DNA of 62,255 nucleotides from Clostridiaceae bacterium HSG29. GTDB lineage: Bacteria; Bacillota; Clostridia; Peptostreptococcales; Acidaminobacteraceae. The notes under the pieces were generated by a model that was given only the letters and a program-made list of their open reading frames with translations, was not told where the DNA came from and did no database searches. Positions 38,094 through 46,013 of this stretch are shown in pieces. Location of the stretch: positions 1 through 62,255 of the forward strand of contig JAUCFZ010000001.1 in assembly GCA_030377915.1 (NCBI GenBank), given 5' to 3'. Position 1 is the stretch's first letter, and every line of letters starts with the position of its first letter. Made by a program: the position numbers and the translations under genes.

Positions 38094-39953
38094 ATGTATT
38101 TAACTAAAGCAAAACGCCCAAGTGGTAAATATCAGATTAGCATTTCAAAAGGAATTAGAGATCCTAAAACTAAAAAAGCAAAACGGGTTCAAGTAAAATG
38201 TTATGGAACTTTTGATTTAAACTCTAAAGAAGGGATAAAAACACTTGCTTTAGCAGAAATTGAATTAAAAGAAATGAATAAATTAGAAGAAGCTGCTAAA
38301 GGCTTTAATTCATTTGAAGACTTTATTATATCTACAAGAAAAACAGGTCTTTCTTTACATCATAAAAATATTGGTTATTTACCGTATCTTTCGATTTTTA
38401 ATGAATTAAAACTACCAACTTTTTTTAATAAAATAGCGAAAGACTTTAAATTGGAATATAACTTTAGTGATATGATGTTTTATCAAGCATTAGGTAGAAT
38501 ATTTAATCCTTCAAGTAAACTTGAAGTTGCTTCTAGAAAAGATGATTTTATTCATGACTTTAGTTTTATTAATAATGATAACATTTATTCCTCGCTCGAT
38601 ATTTTTTCTGGTTTTAATAAACATAAATCAAAAAAAATAACTGAAAAACTAAAATTAATTAAAAATATGCAAGAGCTTTTAGATACAGTTGATTCTGAAA
38701 CTAAAAAAACACTAGAAAGCAACATAGAAAGAACATCAAACGAAATAAAACTTCTTATAGATGAATATGATGAAAAATTTCAATATAATGAAAATAAATT
38801 ATTTAAATATTTAAATAAGAATATAGAAAAAATAATTCCAAATAGAAATATATCATTAGCTTTCTATGACTGTACAACATATTATTTTGAATCATTTAAC
38901 GAAGATGGTTTTAGAGAACGAGGAATGAGTAAAGATAACAAAAGAAACGAAACTCAAGTAGTTATGGGGCTTCTAATAGATTCTAATGGTATTCCTATAT
39001 CTTATAAACTTTTTAGAGGTAATACACATGAATTACATACTATGGAGAAAGTTATAGATGATGTATTAAAAAATTATGCAATAAAAGAAATAATTATAGT
39101 TGCAGACAGAGGATTAAATTCAAAAGCAAATTTAGAAATGATAAGAGGCAAAGGATTAAATTATATTGTAGGATCAAAAAGCAGTTCAGTACCTAAAAAA
39201 ATAAAAAATAAAAAATTTAATTCAACATGGAATATAACTTCAAAAATAGACGCAAAATATAAAAGTGGATATATTACAGGTAATAGAACAGTAATACAAA
39301 ATGGTGAAGAATATGAAGAATTAATCATTAAAAAATATTCAGATTTATACAAAGAACGCGAAATGTTTAAACAAACCAAGATGCTAGAAAGAGCAATAAA
39401 GAATATAAAAAATTTCACTATAAATTCAACAACAAAATCAAAGAGTAAATATTATAAAGCAGCAAAAAATCCAAAAGAGAAAATTAATGTAGAAATTGAT
39501 GATGATAAAATAAAAAAAGAACAAGAAAACTTTGGATATTTTTATATAGTTACTAACAAAGTAAAAATGAATCCAGCAACAATAATGGTAGCATATAAAT
39601 CTTTATATAAAATTGAAGAATCATTTAGAATACTAAAAACAAATTTAAAAGCAAGACCAGTATATCACTTTAAAGAAAGGAGAATTAGAGCACATTTTTT
39701 AATATGCTATTTAGCATTATTACTTCAAAGAATACTGGAATATAAACTAACAGAAAACAAAGTTGGATTATCAACGCATGAAATAATAAATGGATTAGAA
39801 GAATTTATATTAGATGAAATAGATTATAAGGTAAATAAACTATACCTTTTATCGGACAAATTATTTAAAAGTAAAATAAACAAAGAAGTATTTAAGATTA
39901 AAAAGAATGTTATTTTAAATAATGAACTTTCTAAATTAATAAAAAAAATGTAG
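38094..39953 (+). CDS. IS1634-family DDE transposase
   Basis: The 619-residue transposase has an N-terminal region (MYLTKAKRPSGKYQISISKG) with the small beta-rich domain common to this group. The RNase H-like catalytic core follows. The first Asp is in SLAFYDCTTYYFES (near 265), the second in IIIVADRGLNSKANLEMI (near 345), and the Glu in the C-terminal YKSLYKIEESFRILKTNLKARPVYH (near 515), followed by RRIRAHFLICYLALLLQ. GGAGGAG is 6 nt before ATG 38094. The frame is intact with no frameshift, so activity is possible. Confidence 0.92.
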   Translation: MYLTKAKRPSGKYQISISKGIRDPKTKKAKRVQVKCYGTFDLNSKEGIKTLALAEIELKEMNKLEEAAKGFNSFEDFIISTRKTGLSLHHKNIGYLPYLSIFNELKLPTFFNKIAKDFKLEYNFSDMMFYQALGRIFNPSSKLEVASRKDDFIHDFSFINNDNIYSSLDIFSGFNKHKSKKITEKLKLIKNMQELLDTVDSETKKTLESNIERTSNEIKLLIDEYDEKFQYNENKLFKYLNKNIEKIIPNRNISLAFYDCTTYYFESFNEDGFRERGMSKDNKRNETQVVMGLLIDSNGIPISYKLFRGNTHELHTMEKVIDDVLKNYAIKEIIIVADRGLNSKANLEMIRGKGLNYIVGSKSSSVPKKIKNKKFNSTWNITSKIDAKYKSGYITGNRTVIQNGEEYEELIIKKYSDLYKEREMFKQTKMLERAIKNIKNFTINSTTKSKSKYYKAAKNPKEKINVEIDDDKIKKEQENFGYFYIVTNKVKMNPATIMVAYKSLYKIEESFRILKTNLKARPVYHFKERRIRAHFLICYLALLLQRILEYKLTENKVGLSTHEIINGLEEFILDEIDYKVNKLYLLSDKLFKSKINKEVFKIKKNVILNNELSKLIKKM

Positions 39954-39972
39954 TGAGCAAAACGAAAAAAAC

Positions 39973-40016
39973 AAAAGCACTAAAAATACCTGCATATAGG
40001 CGTTTTTAGTGCTTTT
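39973..40016. terminator. Bidirectional terminator in the right end of the IS
   Basis: AAAAGCACTAAAAA (39973-39986) pairs perfectly with TTTTTAGTGCTTTT (40003-40016), a 14-bp stem with a 16-nt loop. T-runs on both strands let it stop the transposase transcript and also minus-strand transcripts arriving from pyrH-frr-uppS. Confidence 0.85.
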
Positions 40017-40025
40017 TAAGTCTGG

Positions 40026-40043
40026 TTATGTTCTGAAGTCAGG
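40026..40043 (-). repeat. Right terminal inverted repeat of IS
   Basis: TTATGTTCTGAAGTCAGG is the exact reverse complement of 37942-37959. Confidence 0.95.
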
Positions 40044-40128
40044 ATATAAAAAGATAAATTCCACCTTTTAAAATAAAAAATAAAAATAGTGGAAATACTA
40101 TTAAAACTGTTATTATTCGTTTAGCCAC
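40039..40128 (-). pseudogene. cdsA: Truncated cdsA (first 28 codons) cut by IS
   Basis: It repeats the GTG start, ribosome binding site and first 28 codons of cdsA. The frame crosses into the IS end, adds a Ser and stops at TGA (40039-40041), two codons past the junction. A 29-residue hydrophobic peptide could still be translated from it. No catalytic part remains. Confidence 0.92.
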
Positions 40129-40138
40129 AATACCACTC

Positions 40139-40846
40139 CTAAATCTTGCCGTATCTTCTTTTTCTACTCTGATATTCTTCAAGAGCTTTTTTATATTCAC
40201 TCTTGTTAAAATCAGGCCAATAAGTTTTTGTAAAATAAAGTTCTGAATATGATATTTGCCATAATAAAAAATTACTTATTCTAATTTCTCCACTTGTTCT
40301 AATCACAAAATCTGGATCTGGCATATCTTTTGTATATAAATTTGATTGAATTAATTCCTCGTTTATTTCATTGATGTCTACTTTATTTTCTAAACACATT
40401 TTAGCAATTTCTTTTACTGAATGTACTATTTCTTGTCTTGAACCATAATTAAACGCTATATTAAATTGCATTCCTGTATTATTTTTAGTTCTATTTTCAC
40501 AATCATTAAATAACTCCATAACATTTTCAGGAATAGTTTCTTTATCACCAATTATTTTCATTTTAACATTATTTTCAATTAACTCATTAATATATTCTTT
40601 CATTGCATCGAATAACAATTTTATTATTCCATTTACTTCAGTTTTAGGTCTTGCCCAATTTTCTGTAGAAAATGCATATACGGTCAAATACTCTATTCCA
40701 ATATCCGAACTATATCTAACTATCTCTTTTAACGATTTTACACCTTGATTATGTCCTACTAATCTTGGTAAAAATCTTTTTTTTGCCCATCTTCCATTTC
40801 CGTCCATTATTATAGCAATATGTTTTGGTAAAATATTGTTTTGCAT
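40139..40846 (-). CDS. uppS: Undecaprenyl diphosphate synthase, copy B
   Basis: The protein is identical to copy A (235 residues from ATG 40846, same AAGGAG site, same motifs MDGNGRW and RTSGEIRIS). Because it lies directly behind intact pyrH and frr, it is the copy expected to be transcribed from the original promoter. It is followed by the truncated cdsA and then the IS. Confidence 0.95.
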   Translation of the reverse strand: MQNNILPKHIAIIMDGNGRWAKKRFLPRLVGHNQGVKSLKEIVRYSSDIGIEYLTVYAFSTENWARPKTEVNGIIKLLFDAMKEYINELIENNVKMKIIGDKETIPENVMELFNDCENRTKNNTGMQFNIAFNYGSRQEIVHSVKEIAKMCLENKVDINEINEELIQSNLYTKDMPDPDFVIRTSGEIRISNFLLWQISYSELYFTKTYWPDFNKSEYKKALEEYQSRKRRYGKI

Positions 40847-40901
40847 GTTTTTGCTCCTTAAAATTCCCTTAGAACATTTTATCACAATTAAAAAAATAAA
40901 T

Positions 40902-40922
40902 AAACCCTCCAGAGGAGGGTTT
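40902..40922 (-). terminator. Hairpin between frr and uppS, copy B
   Basis: Same 9-bp stem as at 36975-36995, at offset 3,927. Confidence 0.65.
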
Positions 40923-40924
40923 TA

Positions 40925-41482
40925 TTATATTTCCATAATATCTTTAACTTTTTTATCACATAATTCATCTACAATTTTATTAAATTTATCTGTAATTTCT
41001 TGAACAGTTTCTAAACTTAATTTTAAATCGTCTTCTGTTATATCGCCTCTTTTTTCCATTTTCTTTAATTTATCGTTTGCATCTCTTCTTTCGTTTCTAA
41101 GTGCAACTTTTCCTTCTTCGCTATATGATTTAACGATTTTAGAAAAATCTTTTCTTCTTTCTTCCGTTAACATAGGAAAATTTAGAATTATTTTTTCTCC
41201 ATCATTCCCAGGATTTATTCCTAAATCAGAAGTTAAGATTGCTTTTTCTATTCCAGCCAAAACAGATTTATCAAATGGCTTAACCATCAAAGTTCTTGCT
41301 TCAGGTGCAGATATTGACGCCAATTGATTTAAAGGCGTATTTGCGCCATAATAATCAACATAAATACTATCAAGAACGTTTATTGATGCTTTTCCAGTTC
41401 TAACAGAAGCAAACTCTGATTTTAAAACATGTACTGTTTTTTCCATTCTTTCTTCTAATTCTTTATGTACTTCAAATCTCAT
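40925..41482 (-). CDS. frr: Ribosome recycling factor, copy B
   Basis: The 185 residues are identical to copy A. It begins 1 nt after the stop of the intact pyrH, with the ribosome binding site GAGGAGGG overlapping the end of pyrH. That is the normal pyrH-frr arrangement, so this is probably the originally expressed copy. Confidence 0.96.
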   Translation of the reverse strand: MRFEVHKELEERMEKTVHVLKSEFASVRTGKASINVLDSIYVDYYGANTPLNQLASISAPEARTLMVKPFDKSVLAGIEKAILTSDLGINPGNDGEKIILNFPMLTEERRKDFSKIVKSYSEEGKVALRNERRDANDKLKKMEKRGDITEDDLKLSLETVQEITDKFNKIVDELCDKKVKDIMEI

Positions 41483-41483
41483 A

Positions 41484-42203
41484 CTATTTTCCCTCCTCTA
41501 TAACAGTTCCTACGTTACTACCAAAACAACTTTTTGAAATATTAGATGGTATATTTAAATCAAAAACTAAAATAGGAATATGATTTTCCTTACACATAGT
41601 TACCGCAGTTGTATCCATAACGCCAAGTTCTTGACTTATTACATCCCTGTAACTAATTGTATCATATTTTTTAGCATTTTTGTTAATTTTTGGATCCGAA
41701 TCATAAACACCGTCAATATCTTTCGCAAGAAGTATTACATCGGCATCAATTTCAACAGCTCTTAATGCAGCAGCCGTATCAGTTGTAAAAAAAGGACTTC
41801 CAGTTCCAGCAGCAAAAATTACAATTCTTCCTTTTTCAAGATGTCTTACAGCTCTTCTTTTTATATAAGGCTCTGCAATTTCTTTCATTTCAATTGCACT
41901 CATAACTCTAGTTTCAAGTTTCACATGATTTTCAATTAAATCTTGAAGTGCAAGTGCATTAATTGTAGTTGCAAGCATTCCCATATAATCGGCAGTTGCT
42001 CTATCCATTTCTTCAGAAGATCTACCTCTCCAGAAATTTCCTCCACCTATTACAATAGCTACTTCAACATCATTATCTCTTAATTTTAAAATTTCTTCTG
42101 AAATCCTTTTTAATTTTTCATTGTCAATTCCAAAACCAATTTCTTTTGCTAATGCGCCACCTGAAATTTTTATTAATACACGTTTATAATTAGTTTTTTC
42201 CAT
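41484..42203 (-). CDS. pyrH: UMP kinase (intact copy)
   Basis: The 239-residue hexameric bacterial UMP kinase makes UDP from UMP and belongs to the amino-acid-kinase fold. Motifs: [16 protein letters not shown] near the N terminus, [31 protein letters not shown] and [15 protein letters not shown] start at ATG 42203, with AAGGAG 5-6 nt upstream; a longer frame to 42290 would run through a terminator hairpin and into tsf. The 3' half is duplicated at 37557-37941. Confidence 0.96.
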   Translation of the reverse strand: MEKTNYKRVLIKISGGALAKEIGFGIDNEKLKRISEEILKLRDNDVEVAIVIGGGNFWRGRSSEEMDRATADYMGMLATTINALALQDLIENHVKLETRVMSAIEMKEIAEPYIKRRAVRHLEKGRIVIFAAGTGSPFFTTDTAAALRAVEIDADVILLAKDIDGVYDSDPKINKNAKKYDTISYRDVISQELGVMDTTAVTMCKENHIPILVFDLNIPSNISKSCFGSNVGTVIEEGK

Positions 42204-42220
42204 AACATCTCCTTCATTCA

Positions 42221-42246
42221 AAAAAAGAGAACACAATGTGTTCTCT
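42221..42246 (-). terminator. Rho-independent terminator after tsf
   Basis: On the minus strand AGAGAACAC and GTGTTCTCT form a 9-bp stem with a 3-nt loop, followed by six T. It lies between tsf and pyrH, so pyrH and the genes after it need readthrough or another promoter. Confidence 0.85.
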
Positions 42247-42252
42247 GTCTTC

Positions 42253-42891
42253 TTATAATTGACTTGCAACCTCTTCAGCAAAGTTTTCAACTTTTTTCTC
42301 TAAACCTTCGCCAACTTCAAATCTAGAAAATCTTCTTATTGATAAATTTTCACCAATTCTAGCAATTGTGCTCTGTAATAAGTCATTAATAGTCATATCT
42401 CCATCTTTAATGAATGCTTGCTCTAATAAACAAATTTGACCAAAGTATTTATTAATTCTTCCTTCAATCATTTTATCAACTATATGCTCAGGTTTTCCTT
42501 CGCCTAAAGCTTGATTTTTTAAGAATTCTTTCTCAGCAGCAACTACTTCTGCAGGTACTTCTTCTCTTGAAACATATTTAGGATTTGCTGCAGCAACTTG
42601 CATAGCAATATCTTTAGCAAATGCTTTAAATCCATCATTTTTAGAAACAAAATCTGTTTCACTATTTATTTCAACTATTGCACCAATTCTTGAACCGTGA
42701 ATATAAGAAACAACAATACCTTCAGTAGCAACTCTACCAGCTTTTTTAGCTGCAGATGCTAATCCTTTTTCTCTTAAAATTTCTTGAGCTTTTTCTAAAT
42801 TTCCATCAGCCTCTGTTATTGCTTTTTTACAATCTAACATTCCTGCTGAAGTTAATTCTCTTAATTCTTTAATTTTCTTTGCCATGCTCAT
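42253..42891 (-). CDS. tsf: Elongation factor Ts
   Basis: The 212-residue nucleotide exchange factor for EF-Tu begins [23 protein letters not shown], with the UBA-like N-terminal domain and the TDFVSKND motif near residue 80. It is a short form with one EF-Ts dimerisation domain, typical of many Firmicutes. The start is one of two close ATGs after AGGAGGAATATAAA. A terminator follows the stop directly. Confidence 0.96.
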   Translation of the reverse strand: MSMAKKIKELRELTSAGMLDCKKAITEADGNLEKAQEILREKGLASAAKKAGRVATEGIVVSYIHGSRIGAIVEINSETDFVSKNDGFKAFAKDIAMQVAAANPKYVSREEVPAEVVAAEKEFLKNQALGEGKPEHIVDKMIEGRINKYFGQICLLEQAFIKDGDMTINDLLQSTIARIGENLSIRRFSRFEVGEGLEKKVENFAEEVASQL

Positions 42892-42913
42892 TTTATATTC
42901 CTCCTAGATTATA

Positions 42914-43618
42914 TTATTTTTCTGCTGACTCAGCATCAACACCTTGACGTCCTTCAATTACTGCTTTAGCCATTGTATCTGAAATTAATTTAATTGTTCT
43001 TATAGCATCATCATTTCCAGGAATAACGAAATCAATAAGATCTGGATCACAGTTAGTATCTACTAATGCTACTACAGGAATATTTAATTTCTTAGCTTCT
43101 AAAATTGCATTAACTTCTTGATTAACGTCAATAATTACTAATACATCTGGAAGACCATTCATCTCTCTAATTCCACCAAGGTTACGATCTAATTTTGCTC
43201 TTTGCTTTCTTAAACCAATAACTTCTTTTTTAGGTAAAACTTCAAAAGTTCCATCTTCTTCTTTTTTATCAATTTCGTCAAGTAAATCAATTCTTTTAGA
43301 AATTGTATTATAATTAGTTAACATTCCACCTAACCATCTATGGTTAACATAAAATGCTCCACATCTTTCAGCACTGTTTTTAACAGCTTCTTTAGCTTGT
43401 TTTTTTGTTCCAACAAATAATACTTTTCCACCGTCAGCTGCAATTGATTTAACAAATTCATATGCATCATCTAATAATTTTACTGTTTGTTGTAAATCGA
43501 TAATATAAATTCCACTTCTATCAGTGAAAATATACTTTTTCATTTTAGGGTTCCATCTTCTAGTTTTGTGACCGAAGTGAACACCTGCCTCTAATAAATT
43601 TCTCATACTTACTACCAT
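42914..43618 (-). CDS. rpsB: 30S ribosomal protein S2 (uS2)
   Basis: The 234-residue protein has [24 protein letters not shown] at the start, then [13 protein letters not shown], the [10 protein letters not shown] motif and [25 protein letters not shown]. The start ATG 43618 has GGAGGTG 6 nt upstream. It opens the rpsB-tsf unit and has its own promoter and ~115-nt leader. Confidence 0.97.
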   Translation of the reverse strand: MVVSMRNLLEAGVHFGHKTRRWNPKMKKYIFTDRSGIYIIDLQQTVKLLDDAYEFVKSIAADGGKVLFVGTKKQAKEAVKNSAERCGAFYVNHRWLGGMLTNYNTISKRIDLLDEIDKKEEDGTFEVLPKKEVIGLRKQRAKLDRNLGGIREMNGLPDVLVIIDVNQEVNAILEAKKLNIPVVALVDTNCDPDLIDFVIPGNDDAIRTIKLISDTMAKAVIEGRQGVDAESAEK

Positions 43619-43737
43619 TTAAAGCACCTCCATAGTTATTCTTCCTTACGACCTTAACTCTGTTTTTCACAAATTGACACTAATCAATCAGCACCAAAAA
43701 ACAAATAACCGTAAGTGATTATTTTTAACACTATTGT

Positions 43738-43765
43738 ATTATAACACATTTTAGATAAAAATCAA
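43738..43765 (-). promoter_or_regulatory. rpsB promoter
   Basis: The minus strand shows TTGATT (43760-43765), 16 nt, and TATAAT (43738-43743). The -35 overlaps the last codons of the upstream flagellar-operon gene. A leader of about 110 nt separates it from rpsB. CTTACG and CGTAAG in that leader could pair at long range, so S2 autoregulation is possible. Confidence 0.7.
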
Positions 43766-44241
43766 TTAGAATTTTTATTAATATTTAATAATAATTTGAG
43801 TTCACCAACACCCATTTGGAGCTCTTTAGCGATTTCATTAATAGACATATTTTCAGCTCTCATTTTTATTATTTTATTCTTTATCGATATCTCATCATTA
43901 GGAATATTAATTTCAGCATTAATTTTATTTTCATATTTAATTTCCACTTCATTTTTAATAGTTGAAATTCGTTTTAATTTTTTTTCAATCATTTCAAGCT
44001 GTTTCTCGTGAATACTATATTTCCCTTCCAAATCATTTACAATTTCATAAAAAGCCTTATTTAAATTATTGATTTCATCTTCAAGCTCTTCTAAAACTTC
44101 AACAATTTTTCTCTTTTCTACATCAGAAAAATCACCTAATTTTGAAATTCTCAAATCAAGTGATTTCGTAAATTCATTTCTTATTAAAATAAGTGCAGCC
44201 ACAACTATTAGAAAGCCAATTATAATGCTCAATATAAACAC
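43762..44241 (-). CDS. Membrane-anchored coiled-coil protein, SwrB-like position
   Basis: This 159-residue protein has one N-terminal membrane segment (FILSIIIGFLIVVAALILI, residues 2-20) and a charged coiled-coil region (about 40-105). The C-terminal helix-turn-helix-like motif is MSINEIAKELQMGVGELKLLL. It is the last gene of the fla/che operon, just before rpsB, exactly where Bacillus subtilis has swrB, whose product has the same size and architecture and promotes flagellar export-gate activation. I infer a SwrB-like role from position and layout, not from clear sequence identity. Confidence 0.75.
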   Translation of the reverse strand: MFILSIIIGFLIVVAALILIRNEFTKSLDLRISKLGDFSDVEKRKIVEVLEELEDEINNLNKAFYEIVNDLEGKYSIHEKQLEMIEKKLKRISTIKNEVEIKYENKINAEINIPNDEISIKNKIIKMRAENMSINEIAKELQMGVGELKLLLNINKNSN

Positions 44242-44248
44242 TTTAAAC

Positions 44249-44572
44249 CTACACTTTCATATCAAATCTATTTCCTTCAGTTCTATATATTTTCTTCTTT
44301 TTATTTTCATTTTTTTCTTCATTTTTTTCTTCATTTTTTTTCATATGCTTTTTATTCTTGTTATTCTTTTTAGAAGTATCATTTTTAAGTTTATCAGTTT
44401 CTTTTCTCTCAGCATTTAATACCTTATTCGCTTTTTTAATAGATGATTCTTTCATTTCTTTATTAAGATCATTCATATCATTATCATGTTTATTTATTTC
44501 TAATTCCTTAGCAAATTTAAGAGATTGTAACTTAGGTAACATTGTCTGCATATCAATCGGTCTAATAGACAT
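44249..44572 (-). CDS. Small Lys/Glu/Asn-rich flagellar-operon protein
   Basis: It is 107 residues. The N terminus (MSIRPIDMQTMLPKLQSLKFAKE) is ordered-looking, and the C-terminal half is low-complexity Lys/Glu/Asn. The final RTEGNRFDMKV is distinctive. I chose ATG 44572, with AAGGTG about 11 nt upstream. It overlaps the end of fapA slightly at its ribosome binding site and precedes the SwrB-like gene. Small proteins beginning with RPIDMQ occur at this place in clostridial flagellar operons; function unknown. Confidence 0.7.
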   Translation of the reverse strand: MSIRPIDMQTMLPKLQSLKFAKELEINKHDNDMNDLNKEMKESSIKKANKVLNAERKETDKLKNDTSKKNNKNKKHMKKNEEKNEEKNENKKKKIYRTEGNRFDMKV

Positions 44573-44582
44573 AGTTAACAGA

Positions 44583-45998
44583 TCACCTTCCAATAATTTT
44601 TATATCACCATCTTGCTTTGTAAACATAACTCTTTCTATTTTATCTTTAACATTAAAAAACGAATTTGTAATATTAAGTTTAGTTCCTGGATATACCAAT
44701 TCAGCTTCTAAATTCGATCCTTTTAAAGATGCAAATTGAGATCTTATCTCTTTTACATCTGCAGTTGCTTTATCTAATAACGGCTTTATTTCTTTCATTC
44801 TTTCAAGCGCTTTTTTATATTTCACCATAACTAACTGATTTCTATTTCCAGATTCAATTTTCTTTTTCAATTGTTTTTCGTCTTTTATGAGTTCTCTAAA
44901 TTCATTTGAATATTTTTTTGAATCCTCATTCGCATTTTTATAATTAGTTAATAATTCATTATCAATTCCAATTTTCAAAATAGTTTGAGTTCCCATTTCT
45001 GAACCAACAATTTTTGCATCAATCCCTTTTTTAACAGTATATTCGCCACCTACAACAGTACCATTCTTACCTTTAGCAGTAAGTTTTCCATTACATGATA
45101 CAGTTGAATGCATAATAATATCAAGATCAATATCTCCACCAACAGTTAAATTAGTTCCATTTACAAATCTTGCTTTAAAATTATTTTCACATTTTATTAT
45201 GGCATTATCATTTCCCTGAACACCTTTTGAAATTTCAATACTTCCACCAGAAATTATAGTTGCTCCTTCAACAATACCATTAATAACAATATCATCAGTA
45301 GCTTTTACCTCAAAACCAGTTTCAACTATCCCGTCAATTACTACTTTACCATGAAAATTAATATTTCCAGTTGATACTCCTACACCTTTTCTTAAATCTA
45401 AGATTTCAGAAACACTAATTTTATCATTGTCAAAAGCAATTGCACCAGCATATTCAGCGCGCAAAGTCAATCCGTCTTCAGATATTATAGCGCCTTTACC
45501 TATTCTAAAATTACTGTCTTTTCCATTTTTCGCATAAATATCTTTGCCTGTAACAGTTACACCATTTTCGCCTTCAACAGCTAGTATTTTAATTGCCAAA
45601 ACACCATCTTTTTCTACTTTTTTTAATAAATGCATCTTTTTATAATCAACACTACCATCATCATTTTCTTCTGGATGCAATTTTGTATTTATATCAAATT
45701 TATATTGAATTTCCGCATTTTTCCCATTAACATGTTTCTTTCCAACAGCAATTAAATATTTGCCTTCCTCTGGATTTTGAACAATTTTTTCAATCATTGA
45801 ATAATCAATTCCATGTATAATATTTTTTTCTGCTATAATTTGTTCTATCTCTTTCTCTGAAATTTCAATATTTTCATCAAAAACATCTATAAGCAAAAAT
45901 GCTGAATAATAGTCATTAGACATTTCAATATCTAATGTATATCCTGCTATATCAATCTTGTCACCATCTTTTTTCGCTATATTATTATCATTTTCCAT
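44583..45998 (-). CDS. fapA: FapA-family polar/flagellar assembly protein (DUF342)
   Basis: The 471-residue protein has an N-terminal FapA domain. A repetitive beta-helix-like central region follows (repeats such as VVIDGIVETGFEVKATDDIVINGIVEGATIISGG, here cited only by its GxVxxG pattern). A C-terminal coiled coil (about 365-430) ends the protein. FapA-family proteins are linked to flagellar or polar assembly and often follow fliA in Clostridia. It is 15 nt after fliA, with AGGGG before the ATG. Confidence 0.85.
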   Translation of the reverse strand: MENDNNIAKKDGDKIDIAGYTLDIEMSNDYYSAFLLIDVFDENIEISEKEIEQIIAEKNIIHGIDYSMIEKIVQNPEEGKYLIAVGKKHVNGKNAEIQYKFDINTKLHPEENDDGSVDYKKMHLLKKVEKDGVLAIKILAVEGENGVTVTGKDIYAKNGKDSNFRIGKGAIISEDGLTLRAEYAGAIAFDNDKISVSEILDLRKGVGVSTGNINFHGKVVIDGIVETGFEVKATDDIVINGIVEGATIISGGSIEISKGVQGNDNAIIKCENNFKARFVNGTNLTVGGDIDLDIIMHSTVSCNGKLTAKGKNGTVVGGEYTVKKGIDAKIVGSEMGTQTILKIGIDNELLTNYKNANEDSKKYSNEFRELIKDEKQLKKKIESGNRNQLVMVKYKKALERMKEIKPLLDKATADVKEIRSQFASLKGSNLEAELVYPGTKLNITNSFFNVKDKIERVMFTKQDGDIKIIGR

Positions 45999-46013
45999 TT
46001 TTTTCCCCTATTA

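Larger units (their letters stand above)
37942..40043 (+). mobile_element. IS1634-type insertion sequence, 2,102 bp
   Basis: Its ends are 18-bp perfect inverted repeats, CCTGACTTCAGAACATAA at 37942-37959 and its complement at 40026-40043, flanked by 6-bp ATATAA duplications. It carries one transposase gene with its own promoter and a bidirectional terminator before the right end. It lies opposite to the surrounding housekeeping operon. Length, end structure and duplication size suit the IS1634 branch of the IS4 superfamily. Gene and ends appear intact, so it may be active. Confidence 0.93.
40044..41868. repeat. Direct repeat copy B (1,825 bp) flanking IS
   Basis: It is the partner of 36117-37941. 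Its left edge touches the IS and its right edge ends at ATATAA inside the intact pyrH. It carries the start of cdsA, uppS, frr and the 3' half of pyrH. It is nearer to the pyrH and rpsB promoters than copy A. Confidence 0.97.

Noticed and set aside
36117-41868. Composite transposon
   Set aside because: There is a single IS in the middle with the repeats outside it; the repeats are housekeeping genes, not IS copies.
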